A stretch of DNA of 64,000 nt from JBKPNJ01 sp963695705 (GTDB lineage Bacteria > Actinomycetota > Actinomycetes > Propionibacteriales > Nocardioidaceae), in assembly GCA_963695705.1 (NCBI GenBank), contig CAVOHB010000009.1, positions 558,001 to 622,000 on the forward strand. Direction: 5' to 3'. Within the stretch, counting starts at the first letter, position 1; every line of letters starts with the position of its first letter. The notes beneath the pieces are model-generated. The model was not told the origin of the DNA and ran no database searches. It was given only the letters and a program-made list of their open reading frames with translations. Positions 1 through 8,057 of the stretch are shown here, one piece after another. The position numbers and the translations under genes were made by a program.

Positions 1-435
1 GAGGTGGGTTCACTGATGTGGGACATCGAGGTCGATGACATGGCACTCATGTCGTTGGTCTTCGAGGGAGGCATGGTCGCCAGCGTGGACCCGAGCTGGT
101 CCGTGCCGGCTGGCAATCCGTGGGACTACGACTTCTACCTGCGCATCGTCGGCACACTGGGCTCGCTGTCGCTCAACGACGTGGCCGAGTCGCTGCGTCT
201 CGTCAGCAAGCACAGAGGTGGCGGGCTCCGCCTGCTGCCGTTCGCGGACGACGTGGACGCTGCGATGGTCGAGGGATTCCTGGCTTCTATCCGTGCCGGC
301 CACCTCCTGGGCCCCTGTGCCCACGGCGAGGATGGTCTGCGGGCACTGGAGGTCGCCCTGGCCGGATACGAGGCCGCCAGGTCCGCCGCGACGGTGACGC
401 TACCGTCCCCTCGGCCGGCCCATCGTGCTGTCTAG
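1..435 (+). CDS. Gfo/Idh/MocA-family oxidoreductase, C-terminal part (5' end outside window)
   Basis: The frame is open from the first base, so the start lies upstream and only the last ~144 residues are seen. The segment matches the C-terminal alpha/beta substrate domain of NAD(P)-dependent Gfo/Idh/MocA sugar or inositol oxidoreductases: a strand running into FEGGMVASVDPSW, the GTLGSLSL strand, and a final helix where HGEDGLRALEVALAGYEAA is the usual 'eDGl.al.v..a.yeSa' tail. The NAD-binding Rossmann half is not visible, so substrate cannot be inferred. The stop overlaps the start of the next gene by 11 bp, which suggests co-transcription. Confidence 0.75.
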   Translation, partial: EVGSLMWDIEVDDMALMSLVFEGGMVASVDPSWSVPAGNPWDYDFYLRIVGTLGSLSLNDVAESLRLVSKHRGGGLRLLPFADDVDAAMVEGFLASIRAGHLLGPCAHGEDGLRALEVALAGYEAARSAATVTLPSPRPAHRAV

Positions 436-1537
436 GATCCGCGCACGGTTCGCCTCGTGGGCCGTGCGCCTGGAGCGGAGCGCCGACCTCCGGCTCTGCT
501 CCTTCCTGCGCCGACGGCCGGGGTGGGAACCGACCGTCGTTCCCTATCTCGGTCACGGAACGACCGAGCGGGCACACATGCGCGCCCGGGTGCTGCTGAG
601 CCGCACAGCCGACGCCCGGCGGAGAAAGCCTCGGGCGGCGCTGATCGCCGGGCTTGCCCCGTTTCTGAGCGTCGACGTGCCCGGTGAACAGGTCACCATC
701 GCCGTCGCCGGACGTCGGGTGAGCGCGGTCACCAGCCCGGAGGGTTACGTCGAAGCAGACGTCGAGCTGCCGGGACTGGCGCCAGGGTGGCATCGGGTCA
801 CGTTCGGTCTCACCGGTGACACTGCGTACTCCAACGACGGCCGGCTGCTGGTCGTCGACCCCGCGGCCAGCCTGGGTGTCGTGAGTGACATCGACGACAC
901 GGTCATCCACACAGGTCTGACCCGCCTGGTCGACGCCCTGCGGACGACGCTGCTCATCCCCGAACACGCCCGGACCGAGGTCGCCGGCGCGGCGGAGCTC
1001 TACCGAGCGCTGGTTGCCGGGACGGCCGGCGGAACACACGTCTTCTACGTGTCCACCGGCGCGTGGAACCTGTTCCCGGTCGTCGAACGGTTCCTGTCGC
1101 GCAAGGGCTTTCCCGAGGGGCCACTGCTGATGACCGACTGGGGCCCGACCGGGAGCTGGTTGTTCCGCGAGGACAGTGTGGCCTTGAAGACAAGGACGAT
1201 CACCGCCCTGCTGCAGGAGCACTCCCACCTGAGCTGGCTGTTGTTCGGCGACAGTGGTCAGGACGACGCCGAGGCGTACGCGGCGGTGGCCAGGGCATAC
1301 CCGGACCGGATTCGCGCGATCTACATCCGGGACGTGCCACCGGAGTCACCGATGCGCGCGGACCGGGTTCGGCGCATCGCCGACGAGATCGAGGCTCTCG
1401 GCGTGCCCATGCTGCTGGTATCGGACAGCCGGCAAGCGGCCGAGCACGCCCTGAGGCTGGGCCTCATCGGTGACCGGGACCTCATCCAGGTGAGCAAGGC
1501 GGTAGAGCGACACCGCCGGGCGTCGTTCTCACGCTGA
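425..1537 (+). CDS. App1-family phosphatase-like protein (DUF2183)
   Basis: A 370-residue protein with a GTG start overlapping the previous gene. The C-terminal half is an App1/DUF2183 (LNS2-like, HAD-fold) domain: SDIDDTVIHTG at about residue 155 is the DxDxT nucleophile motif, YVSTGAWNL near 207 is the second HAD motif, and LLFGDSGQDDAEAY near 270 supplies the acidic metal-binding motif. Family members include yeast App1 phosphatidate phosphatase; bacterial homologues are largely untested, so phosphatidate as substrate is inference. The first ~140 residues form a beta-rich N-terminal region typical of the bacterial members. No signal peptide is seen. Confidence 0.8.
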   Translation: MLSRIRARFASWAVRLERSADLRLCSFLRRRPGWEPTVVPYLGHGTTERAHMRARVLLSRTADARRRKPRAALIAGLAPFLSVDVPGEQVTIAVAGRRVSAVTSPEGYVEADVELPGLAPGWHRVTFGLTGDTAYSNDGRLLVVDPAASLGVVSDIDDTVIHTGLTRLVDALRTTLLIPEHARTEVAGAAELYRALVAGTAGGTHVFYVSTGAWNLFPVVERFLSRKGFPEGPLLMTDWGPTGSWLFREDSVALKTRTITALLQEHSHLSWLLFGDSGQDDAEAYAAVARAYPDRIRAIYIRDVPPESPMRADRVRRIADEIEALGVPMLLVSDSRQAAEHALRLGLIGDRDLIQVSKAVERHRRASFSR

Positions 1538-1682
1538 GTGACCGTGGTTGGCGAAAGCGGTTATGCGTGCCAGACCTCCAAGCGTAACCTGACACGATCA
1601 AAACAGTTACAGGAGCCACATCCATCGTGGCGGCAACACCGTCGACCGGCCACGGTCGTCGCCCCAGGGGGAGGGTTACCAG

Positions 1683-2522
1683 ATGAAGCTCGTCGGAACA
1701 CTCGCAACATTGGCAGCACTCGGGTTGGCGGTCCTGCCCACGGCAGCGCAGACAGCGCCGGACACCACGGCACCGACACTCAGGACGCCGATGAAGTCCA
1801 GCTTCCTGGTGGGTCGCGCGATCGACAAGAGCTTCCCGCCCGAGGCTGGCTGCCCCAACGGGGTCAATGCGCGGGAGAAGCTCTCCTGGCACGGCTCGGA
1901 CGATGCCGGCTCGGTGCGCTACACCGTCGTCGAGCACACCGTCGGCGAGGGCGACTCCACCCTCCTGAGCCGCAGCAAGAAGACCACGGTGCGCCTCTAC
2001 GGGACGAACTGGAACAACGACTGCGGTGGCGGTGCCTGGCAGCCCGCCGGCTGGACCGTGAAGGCCAGGGACGCGGCTGGGAACACCTCGAAACATCTGG
2101 TACGCGGGGGACTGATCGCGGTGACCCAGGACAACCGCAAGGTCGACAACGTGTGGAACCAGCTCGTGCCCAGCCTTGCCTATTCAGGTAACTGGACCAG
2201 ATCGAAGTCCGCACGCTGGTCACGCGGCACACTGAGCAGGACCTCGGACCCGAACGCATCCGTGACCGCGGCCGTCACCGTGCCGGCCGGCGAGGCGACC
2301 CACCTCGCGCTGGTCATGGCCAAGGGGCCGGGCCGCGGAGCCTTCGAGGTAAGCGTCGACGGGGTGGTGTCCTCGACGGTCGACACATACGCCTCGCACC
2401 TTCGGCCACGGGTGGTGACCTGGCAGGTCGCCCTCCGCTCGGGGACGCATACCGTCAGAGTCGTCAACCTGGCCACGGCCGGTCGGCCGACCATCGACTT
2501 CGATGCGGTCCTGACCAACTGA
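1683..2522 (+). CDS. Secreted protein of unknown function with Ig-like and jelly-roll-like regions
   Basis: A 279-residue protein. MKLVGTLATLAALGLAV is a clear Sec signal peptide, with cleavage likely after the TAAQTA stretch. A GGGGGAGGG run sits 6-7 nt before the ATG and fixes the start. Residues ~35-140 have the 'SW.GSDDAGSVRYTV...WTVKARDAAGNTS' pattern of bacterial Ig-like repeats found in extracellular proteins. Residues ~160-279 (YSGNWTR...FEVSVDGV...HTVRVVNLATAGRPTIDFDAV) resemble a carbohydrate-binding-type jelly roll. No catalytic motif was found. It stands alone between co-directional genes, so no pathway can be given. Confidence 0.7.
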   Translation: MKLVGTLATLAALGLAVLPTAAQTAPDTTAPTLRTPMKSSFLVGRAIDKSFPPEAGCPNGVNAREKLSWHGSDDAGSVRYTVVEHTVGEGDSTLLSRSKKTTVRLYGTNWNNDCGGGAWQPAGWTVKARDAAGNTSKHLVRGGLIAVTQDNRKVDNVWNQLVPSLAYSGNWTRSKSARWSRGTLSRTSDPNASVTAAVTVPAGEATHLALVMAKGPGRGAFEVSVDGVVSSTVDTYASHLRPRVVTWQVALRSGTHTVRVVNLATAGRPTIDFDAVLTN

Positions 2523-2555
2523 CCCCTCGCCGGGCCGGTGCGGCGCGACGGGGGA

Positions 2556-3104
2556 TCACGTCGTACCGGCTCGCGAGGTAACCCATTCGTCAGCCAGCAG
2601 GCCGAGGATGACCTCATCGGCGAAGCTGCCGAGAACCCAGGCGGCCTTGCGGACTTGGCCCTCCAGCACGAACCCCGCCCCGGTAGCGGCCGCGATCATC
2701 GCGACGTTGTCGGACAGGGTTTCGATCTGGAGGCGGTGCAGGCCTCGCACGGAGAACGCGTACTCGCAGAGCACGTCGATCACGTCACCACTCAGCCCAC
2801 GGCCGCGGAAGCCCGGGCGCAATGACAGCCCGATGTGCGCCATCCGATTGTGTAGGTCGATGCTCCAGAGCAGCGCCTCGCCGGCGAGCTCGTCGCTGGC
2901 CTTCTCCACCACCGAGAAGCACGCGACGTCGGGGGAGGGCTCGCGGACCGCATACGGGGCGGCAGCGGAGCCCGGTGTGACCGGCCCCCAGGGGCGTGAG
3001 TCGGCCCGGGAACGGGTCTCCACGTCGTCATGCAGCTCTGCGTGCAGCACCGGGACGTCCGCGTCCAGCCGGGCCCGGAGGGTGACTCTCTGGCCGTGCA
3101 ACAT
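2556..3104 (-). CDS. GNAT acetyltransferase (RimJ/RimL-like)
   Basis: A 182-residue protein with the N-terminal 'l.g.rv.LR' strand of RimJ/RimL-type N-acetyltransferases and the acetyl-CoA motif A segment (IGLSLRPGFRGRGLSGDVI, residues ~91-109), where RGRGLS is the Q/RxxGxG/A pyrophosphate loop. LHRLQIETLSDNVAMIAAATGAGFVLEG is the usual beta6-beta7 region. The substrate could be a protein N-terminus, an antibiotic or a small amine; the sequence does not say. It is convergent with the secreted-protein gene upstream. Confidence 0.8.
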   Translation of the reverse strand: MLHGQRVTLRARLDADVPVLHAELHDDVETRSRADSRPWGPVTPGSAAAPYAVREPSPDVACFSVVEKASDELAGEALLWSIDLHNRMAHIGLSLRPGFRGRGLSGDVIDVLCEYAFSVRGLHRLQIETLSDNVAMIAAATGAGFVLEGQVRKAAWVLGSFADEVILGLLADEWVTSRAGTT

Positions 3105-3256
3105 GGAATGGTCCTCCGATCAACCTGCCCGATCAACCTGCCCGATCAATCTGCCCAGCCTGACGGACTGGTTTGCCTGCGCAACTTCTTTGGCCAAGGA
3201 TGGCGGGAAGGACCCGATTCAGCGCACCAGGGCGACACCGTACGGGAGGCCCGACC

Positions 3257-3502
3257 ATGGACGACCACGAGATCCTCGGCCGTGTCAACAAGCTGGTGAA
3301 GGAGGAGCACGAGCTGCGGAGCAGGCTGCAGCAGGGCGAGCTGGCCGCTGAGGACGAACGCGAACAGCTGCGCCGGTTGGAGGGTGCCCTTGACCAGTGC
3401 TGGGACCTGCTGCGACAGCGGCGTGCGGCGCAGGAAGCCGGGCAGGACCCGGAGTCCGCGCACGTGCGACCTCTCGGAGAGGTGGAGAACTATCTGCAGT
3501 AG
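3257..3502 (+). CDS. DUF2630 family small protein
   Basis: An 81-residue, highly charged, probably all-helical protein (DDHEILGRVNKLVKEEHEL...LRRLEGALDQCWDLLRQRRAAQ) that I recognise as DUF2630, a small soluble family widespread in actinobacteria with no known role. The ATG at 3257 follows a GGGAGG Shine-Dalgarno; a longer in-frame extension from 3173 lacks one. It stands alone. Confidence 0.85.
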   Translation: MDDHEILGRVNKLVKEEHELRSRLQQGELAAEDEREQLRRLEGALDQCWDLLRQRRAAQEAGQDPESAHVRPLGEVENYLQ

Positions 3503-3920
3503 CCGCATCGATCACCGGCCGGTGCCGGGAATTGCGCGGTTGTTGGTCACGGTTGAGCCGGTGACCAACCAGCGCGCAAAACGTCGGTGCGGTGATCCTG
3601 ACGCACCCCTGGGAGGTCAACCCGTTCGGCCGCGGCAAGAAGTTGTGCAGTTGGTGCGGGTAAACGGGTGCGACAACTCTCATCGCCTGCACAGGTCTGC
3701 GAGTACAGGACCGGAGGGGTCGGCCTCGTACTCGAGCGATCGCGGCCGCGGGCCCGTGCCGGAACCCCGTGCCTGCCGGCGTGACACGTTGTCGGATGGC
3801 GCGCCAACGACTGTCGGATGACGGGTGGGGCCTCCACCGCACCATGACCTGCAGCGCACGCTGAACCGCTCCAACATCGGTGCACACTCCTGTCGGTGCG
3901 AACGCCTATCGGCCCAGAAG
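3503..3920. other. Intergenic region with dispersed repeat copy A
   Basis: About 418 bp without a convincing gene. Roughly 3510-3820 is one copy of an intergenic repeat found again at ~15465-15835 (near 85-90% identical by eye). It holds a long hairpin (3532-3580) and two TGTCGGATG units near 3789-3820. Both flanking genes end into this region. Confidence 0.8.
3532..3580. repeat. Dispersed hairpin element, copy 1
   Basis: Left arm starts TTGCGCGGTTGTTGGTCAC, loop TTGAGC, right arm GTGACCAACCAGCGCGCAA: an almost perfect ~21-bp stem. The same two arms recur at 11729-11784 and 15492-15547, each time between genes. This looks like a REP-type palindrome or the mobile part of the larger repeat. 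No U-tract follows, so a simple terminator is unlikely. Confidence 0.8.
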
Positions 3921-4433
3921 CTAGACGATCTCCCATTCATAGGAGAACTTGACGACCTTGAGGATGATCGAGGTCTCGACCTTCTCGATACCTGGCACGG
4001 CGCCGAGCTTGTCGGTCACGAACTCCAGCAGGTGTTCCTGGTCGGTGAAGAACGCTTCGAGCATCACGTCGTACCGGCCGGCTGACATCCCGACATAGCG
4101 GACCTCGGGGTATCCGCGCAGCTGGTCGCCGATGGCATGCATGGCGGTGAGGTCGACGGAGATCCCGATGATCGCCGAGAGGTTCATCCCCACCGCAGTG
4201 GGCGTCGGCACCGCGACGACGTTGATCAGGCCCTCGTCGAGCAGCCGGGCGATTCGCTTGCGCACGGTCGTCTCCGTGACGTCGAGCGATCTTGCGATCT
4301 CGGTGTTCGCCATCCTCCCGTCGGACTGCAGCATGGTGATGATGCGCCGGTCGAGGTCGTCGACACCTTTGGTCCTCCCCCCGGTTCCCAGCCTCGCCAC
4401 CCCGGCGCCCCCCGCCTCGCGTCGTTGTGTCAT
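3921..4433 (-). CDS. Lrp/AsnC-family transcriptional regulator
   Basis: A 170-residue protein. An N-terminal AsnC-type HTH (VDDLDRRIITMLQSDGRMANTEIARSLDVTETTVRKRIARLLDEG, about residues 23-67) is followed by a RAM/ligand-binding domain (VVAVPTPTAVG...YVGMSAGRYDVMLEAFFTDQEHLLEFV). The ATG at 4433 is chosen because AAGGAG lies about 10 nt upstream; a longer reading back to 4496 has no ribosome site. It is divergent from a permease and a set of amine/amide genes, and regulators of this family commonly control such adjacent genes in response to an amino acid or related effector. The actual effector is unknown. Confidence 0.88.
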   Translation of the reverse strand: MTQRREAGGAGVARLGTGGRTKGVDDLDRRIITMLQSDGRMANTEIARSLDVTETTVRKRIARLLDEGLINVVAVPTPTAVGMNLSAIIGISVDLTAMHAIGDQLRGYPEVRYVGMSAGRYDVMLEAFFTDQEHLLEFVTDKLGAVPGIEKVETSIILKVVKFSYEWEIV

Positions 4434-4480
4434 CCGCAGTCGTCTCCTTGGTCGAAAGCAGGCTATCGATGACCCCTGGG

Positions 4481-4542
4481 ATTCGAAGTTCGCCAAATAC
4501 TAGCCGGAATGGCTTGACCATCGTTCCTGATCGGGGGATTGT
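4481..4542 (+). promoter_or_regulatory. Divergent asnC/permease control region
   Basis: TTGACC (4514-4519), a 17-bp spacer and GATTGT (4537-4542) form a good housekeeping-type promoter reading into the permease gene. An imperfect palindrome at 4481-4498 (ATTCGAAGTTCGCCAAAT) lies just upstream and could be a site for the divergent AsnC regulator. The promoter is read from sequence; the operator is a guess. Confidence 0.45.
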
Positions 4543-4576
4543 GTGGGAGCGACGGGTTCGCATCCCTGGAGGGACC

Positions 4577-6205
4577 ATGGCTGAGCGCAGGCTGGATCCA
4601 CCGGTATCAACGGCAGCACCCGGTGTCTTCTCAAGACAGGCATCCGGCCTGATCCGCGTCGGGAGCTCCTTCGACGTCTTCATCTTCAACATCGGGCTGG
4701 TCTCGGTCGGCATCGCGATCGCGTTCAACCAGTTCTACGGACCCAGCCTCTACCCCGGTGCGCAGCCAGCGGTCTCCACCCTGCTGGCCGCACTGGGCAT
4801 GCTGTTCGTGGCCACGACCTTCTACTTCTGGTCTGTGGTCTTCCCGCGCTCGGGCGGGGTCTATGTGTTCCTCTCCCGCACGATCCACCCCGGCGTGGCA
4901 TTCGTCATGTCGTTGGTCGAGACCGTCATCTTGATGTACTACGCGGCGCTGGCCGCGTCGTTGATCGTCGTCGTCGGCCTGTCGTCGTTCTTCTCCACCG
5001 TCGGGTTGGTGTCGTCCAACGACACGCTGACGAGATGGGGGACCTCGGTTGCCGAGCCCGACGGCATCTTCTGGATCGGAACCCTTCTCCTCCTGGTCGC
5101 GGGGGCGCTGCTTGCCTCCGGGACCCGCCGGTACTTCTCGCTGCAGCGCGTTCTCTTCGTGATCGCCATGGCGGGCACGGTCGTCATCCTGCTGGCGATG
5201 GCGATCGGGTCTCGTTCCACGTTCCAGGAGAACCTGACCAGCCTCACCGGCCTGGACTACAACCAGGTGATCGACAGCGCCAAGTCCGGCGGGTATGTCG
5301 TGACTGACTTCAGCTTCTCCCAGAGCCTGAAGTTCATCGTCTGGCCGCTGCTGCCGCTGCTCGGGGCGGTCCAGTCGATCGGGATCGGCGGGGAGGTCAA
5401 GAAGATCCAGCGTTCCCAGCTGTTCGGGATGCTGGGAGCCGTGATCTTCTCCGGGCTGCTCATCGCTTTGTTCGCGGTGCTCGCCGACCGTGTCTTCGGG
5501 TACGACTTCCAGGGCGCGATCGCCTACAACTCCATCCTGGGCACCGGCGACACGACGACCACCACCCCGTACTTCACCGTCCTCGCCGGCATCCTGACGT
5601 CGAACGTCGTCCTCGCGGTGATCATCATGGCGACCTTCGTCGCCTGGATCTGGTTCTGGATCCCCGCCGAGCTCGCCTACACCACCCGCAGCATGATCGC
5701 GTGGTCGTTCGACCGCGTGGCCCCCGACAGGCTCGGCTGGGTGAGTGAGCGATTCCACACACCCGTCGTCGCGATCGGAACCTCCACGGTGGGCTCGATC
5801 GTCTTCATGTGGCTGATCGCCTACAAGGCCATCGCCTTCCTGACGCTGATCGAGGTCCTGCTCGTCGTCTGGGGAGCGGTGATGGCGTCGGCCATCATCT
5901 TCCCGAGGACCCGGCGGCAGTTCTTCGACGCCTCACCGGCCAGCCGGGTCACCGTTGCCGGCATCCCGCTGATGTCGATCAGCGGCGCGCTCAGCGTCGC
6001 CTTCTTCGTCTACATGATCTACCTTCTCTGGAACGACCCGATCGCCGCCGGGCCGCTGATCAACTCAGACCATGTGACGAAGGAGTTCTGGATCATGCTG
6101 GGAGTCATCGTCGGCGGCGCGGTGTGGTATGTCGGCACGCTGTTCTACCGCCGGCGGCAAGGGATCGACCTCGATCTCGCGTTCCGCCAGATCCCCATCG
6201 AGTAG
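4577..6205 (+). CDS. APC-superfamily amino acid/amine permease
   Basis: A 542-residue integral membrane protein with about 12 hydrophobic segments. The first carries the APC-type 'SSFDVFIFNIGLVSVGIAIA' start and a PRSGGVYVFLSR stretch (residues ~90-102) typical of APC amino acid/polyamine permeases. The ATG at 4577 has TGGAGGG immediately upstream; earlier in-frame starts would extend into the divergent promoter. It is the first gene of a six-gene co-directional set, so it likely imports the nitrogen compound handled by the downstream GS-like and amidase enzymes. Substrate is not determinable from sequence. Confidence 0.88.
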   Translation: MAERRLDPPVSTAAPGVFSRQASGLIRVGSSFDVFIFNIGLVSVGIAIAFNQFYGPSLYPGAQPAVSTLLAALGMLFVATTFYFWSVVFPRSGGVYVFLSRTIHPGVAFVMSLVETVILMYYAALAASLIVVVGLSSFFSTVGLVSSNDTLTRWGTSVAEPDGIFWIGTLLLLVAGALLASGTRRYFSLQRVLFVIAMAGTVVILLAMAIGSRSTFQENLTSLTGLDYNQVIDSAKSGGYVVTDFSFSQSLKFIVWPLLPLLGAVQSIGIGGEVKKIQRSQLFGMLGAVIFSGLLIALFAVLADRVFGYDFQGAIAYNSILGTGDTTTTTPYFTVLAGILTSNVVLAVIIMATFVAWIWFWIPAELAYTTRSMIAWSFDRVAPDRLGWVSERFHTPVVAIGTSTVGSIVFMWLIAYKAIAFLTLIEVLLVVWGAVMASAIIFPRTRRQFFDASPASRVTVAGIPLMSISGALSVAFFVYMIYLLWNDPIAAGPLINSDHVTKEFWIMLGVIVGGAVWYVGTLFYRRRQGIDLDLAFRQIPIE

Positions 6206-6211
6206 ACGCGG

Positions 6212-7012
6212 ATGCCGGCGAGCTGGACGCAGTTGCACGACGAAGCGGTCGAGATCGTCACGGGTGCGGAGCGGGACGGGGTGACCCTGCGGGTGGTGGG
6301 CAGCACCGGCATCCGGTTGCACTGCACCGCGGCCGCTGATGCGATGCAGGCGTGCGGACGGGTGGCCAGGGACATCGACCTCATCGTTCCCGCCAAGCAG
6401 CGCAAGGGCATGCGCCGCCTTCTCGAGGCGCGCGGATACGTCATCGACCGGGACCTGCTGATCGCCATGGAGGGCAGGCGCTACTCGTTCACCAATCCGG
6501 CCACCGAAATCGACCTGGACGTGTTCGTCGAGCAGTTGGAGTTCAACCACACCGTCGATGTCCGCAAGCGACCCGGGCGGCACAACATCACGGTGGCCCT
6601 GGAGGATCTGCTGCTGGCCAAGCTGCAGATCGTCAACCTGACGCCCACCGACCTGGTGGACCTGACCGTGCTGCTGACCAGCCATCCCGTCACGACATCC
6701 GACGCCGGGCAGGAGGCGATCGACGCGGCCTACGTCGCAAAATGCCTTGCCGCCGACTGGGGATTCCACCACACCGCGGTGCGCAGCCTGGGTCGCCTGC
6801 GGGACGCACTCGACGAAGGCGGTGTCCCCGCCGTCCCCGCCGTCGTCGCCGGTGGGCCAGACGACCCGGCTGGGACGGTGCGCGAGCGGGTGGGCATCCT
6901 GGAGAAGGCGATCGAAACTGCGCCGAAGTCGATGGCCTGGCGGGTCCGTGGCCGGCTCGGAGAGCGCGTCCAGTGGTGGGAAGACGTCGACGAGCGCGAG
7001 GCGACGTACTGA
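6212..7012 (+). CDS. Nucleotidyltransferase-fold protein (AbiEii/MNT-like)
   Basis: A 266-residue protein beginning 6 nt after the permease stop and ending in an ATGA overlap with the next gene. LRVVGSTGIRLHC (residues ~28-40) followed by RDIDLIV (~54-60) is the GS...DxD signature of the pol-beta nucleotidyltransferase superfamily, and EIDLDVF (~95-101) supplies the third acidic residue. DLLLAKLQIV...DLVDLTVLL matches the helical part of AbiEii-type proteins. It is not obviously a toxin, since no AbiEi-like antitoxin is near. Its tight linkage to a phosphoesterase and a GS homologue suggests nucleotidylation of a neighbour, which is inference only. Confidence 0.7.
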   Translation: MPASWTQLHDEAVEIVTGAERDGVTLRVVGSTGIRLHCTAAADAMQACGRVARDIDLIVPAKQRKGMRRLLEARGYVIDRDLLIAMEGRRYSFTNPATEIDLDVFVEQLEFNHTVDVRKRPGRHNITVALEDLLLAKLQIVNLTPTDLVDLTVLLTSHPVTTSDAGQEAIDAAYVAKCLAADWGFHHTAVRSLGRLRDALDEGGVPAVPAVVAGGPDDPAGTVRERVGILEKAIETAPKSMAWRVRGRLGERVQWWEDVDEREATY

Positions 7013-8004
7013 TGCCGCTGTTCCGCAAGTCGACTCGATCGACGAAGGATGAGGGGACGACTCTGTTCTTCGCCTCCGACCTGCACGGGTCGGAGATCTG
7101 CTTCAAGAAGTTCGTCAACGCGGCCCGGTTCTACAAGGCCGACGTCCTGGTCCTCGGCGGCGACGTCAGCGGCAAGATCGTCATCCCGGTGGTCGAGGCG
7201 GCGGGCGGTGGCTTCCGTGCCCACATGCATGGCCGCGACGAGACCATCGCCGCGGACGCGATCGAGGAGTTCGAGAAGCGGGCCTGGAACAGCGGTCTCT
7301 ACACGCGGCGGATGAGCCCTGAGGAGTACTCATTCCTCGCCGCCAACCCTGAAGCCGTCGAAAGCCTCTTCGAGGAGGTCGTCGTCTCGACGGTCAGACG
7401 CTGGCTGGACTACGCCGACGAGAAGCTGAGCGGCACCGGCGTCACCATCCTCAACGCCCCCGGCAACGACGATCCGTTCGTGATCGACGACGTGCTGCGT
7501 GAGCACGACTCGGATACCTACCGGTTCGTGGAGGGCGAGATCGTGGAGGTCGCGCCCGGACACCAGATGCTCAGCACCGGCTACACCAACCACACGCCGT
7601 GGAATACCCATCGCGAATACACCGAGGATGCGATCGCGCAGCGGATCGCCGGGATGACGGCTCTGCTCGACAACCCCGACACCGCCTTGTTCAACATCCA
7701 CGTCCCGCCCTACAACTCGCGGCTGGACACGGCTCCGATGCTGTCCGACGACCTGTCGGTCAAGACCTCCGCGGGGGCGCAGCTGACCGCCCCGGTGGGA
7801 TCGACGGCGGTGCGCGAGGCGATCGAGCAGGTCCAACCCCTGGTCACACTGCACGGGCACATCCACGAGTCCGGCGGCTCGGTGCGCATCGGCCGCACCC
7901 TGGCGATCAACTCCGGCTCAGAGTACGGAGAAGGGGTCCTGCGCGGGGTGCTGGTCACCGTCGGCGGAGGACGCGTCCTTCGCCACCAGGCGGTCACCGG
8001 GTAG
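7012..8004 (+). CDS. Metallophosphoesterase (calcineurin-like)
   Basis: A 330-residue protein. It has the ordered calcineurin-like motifs: FFASDLHGS (DxH), LVLGGDVSGK (GD), NAPGNDDP (a GNxD variant of GNHD), FNIHVPP (His ligand) and LHGHIHESGG (GHxH), so two metal ions are probably bound. A ~60-residue insert with an acidic helical region lies between the GD and GNDD motifs. The start overlaps the upstream stop as ATGA. Substrate could be a phosphomonoester, phosphodiester or a nucleotidylated protein. Confidence 0.85.
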   Translation: MPLFRKSTRSTKDEGTTLFFASDLHGSEICFKKFVNAARFYKADVLVLGGDVSGKIVIPVVEAAGGGFRAHMHGRDETIAADAIEEFEKRAWNSGLYTRRMSPEEYSFLAANPEAVESLFEEVVVSTVRRWLDYADEKLSGTGVTILNAPGNDDPFVIDDVLREHDSDTYRFVEGEIVEVAPGHQMLSTGYTNHTPWNTHREYTEDAIAQRIAGMTALLDNPDTALFNIHVPPYNSRLDTAPMLSDDLSVKTSAGAQLTAPVGSTAVREAIEQVQPLVTLHGHIHESGGSVRIGRTLAINSGSEYGEGVLRGVLVTVGGGRVLRHQAVTG

Positions 8005-8057
8005 CCCCGAGCGGACGGACCAGCCGCAGCCGGTCATCTCACCCAACGGAGAACGCA

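Noticed and set aside
3532..3580. Ordinary intrinsic terminator
   Set aside because: Same stem found at three sites in different contexts and no U-tract; better seen as a dispersed element.
6212..8004. Type IV toxin-antitoxin or abortive infection pair
   Set aside because: The first gene has an AbiEii-like fold, but the partner is a phosphoesterase, not AbiEi, and both are embedded in a catabolic operon.
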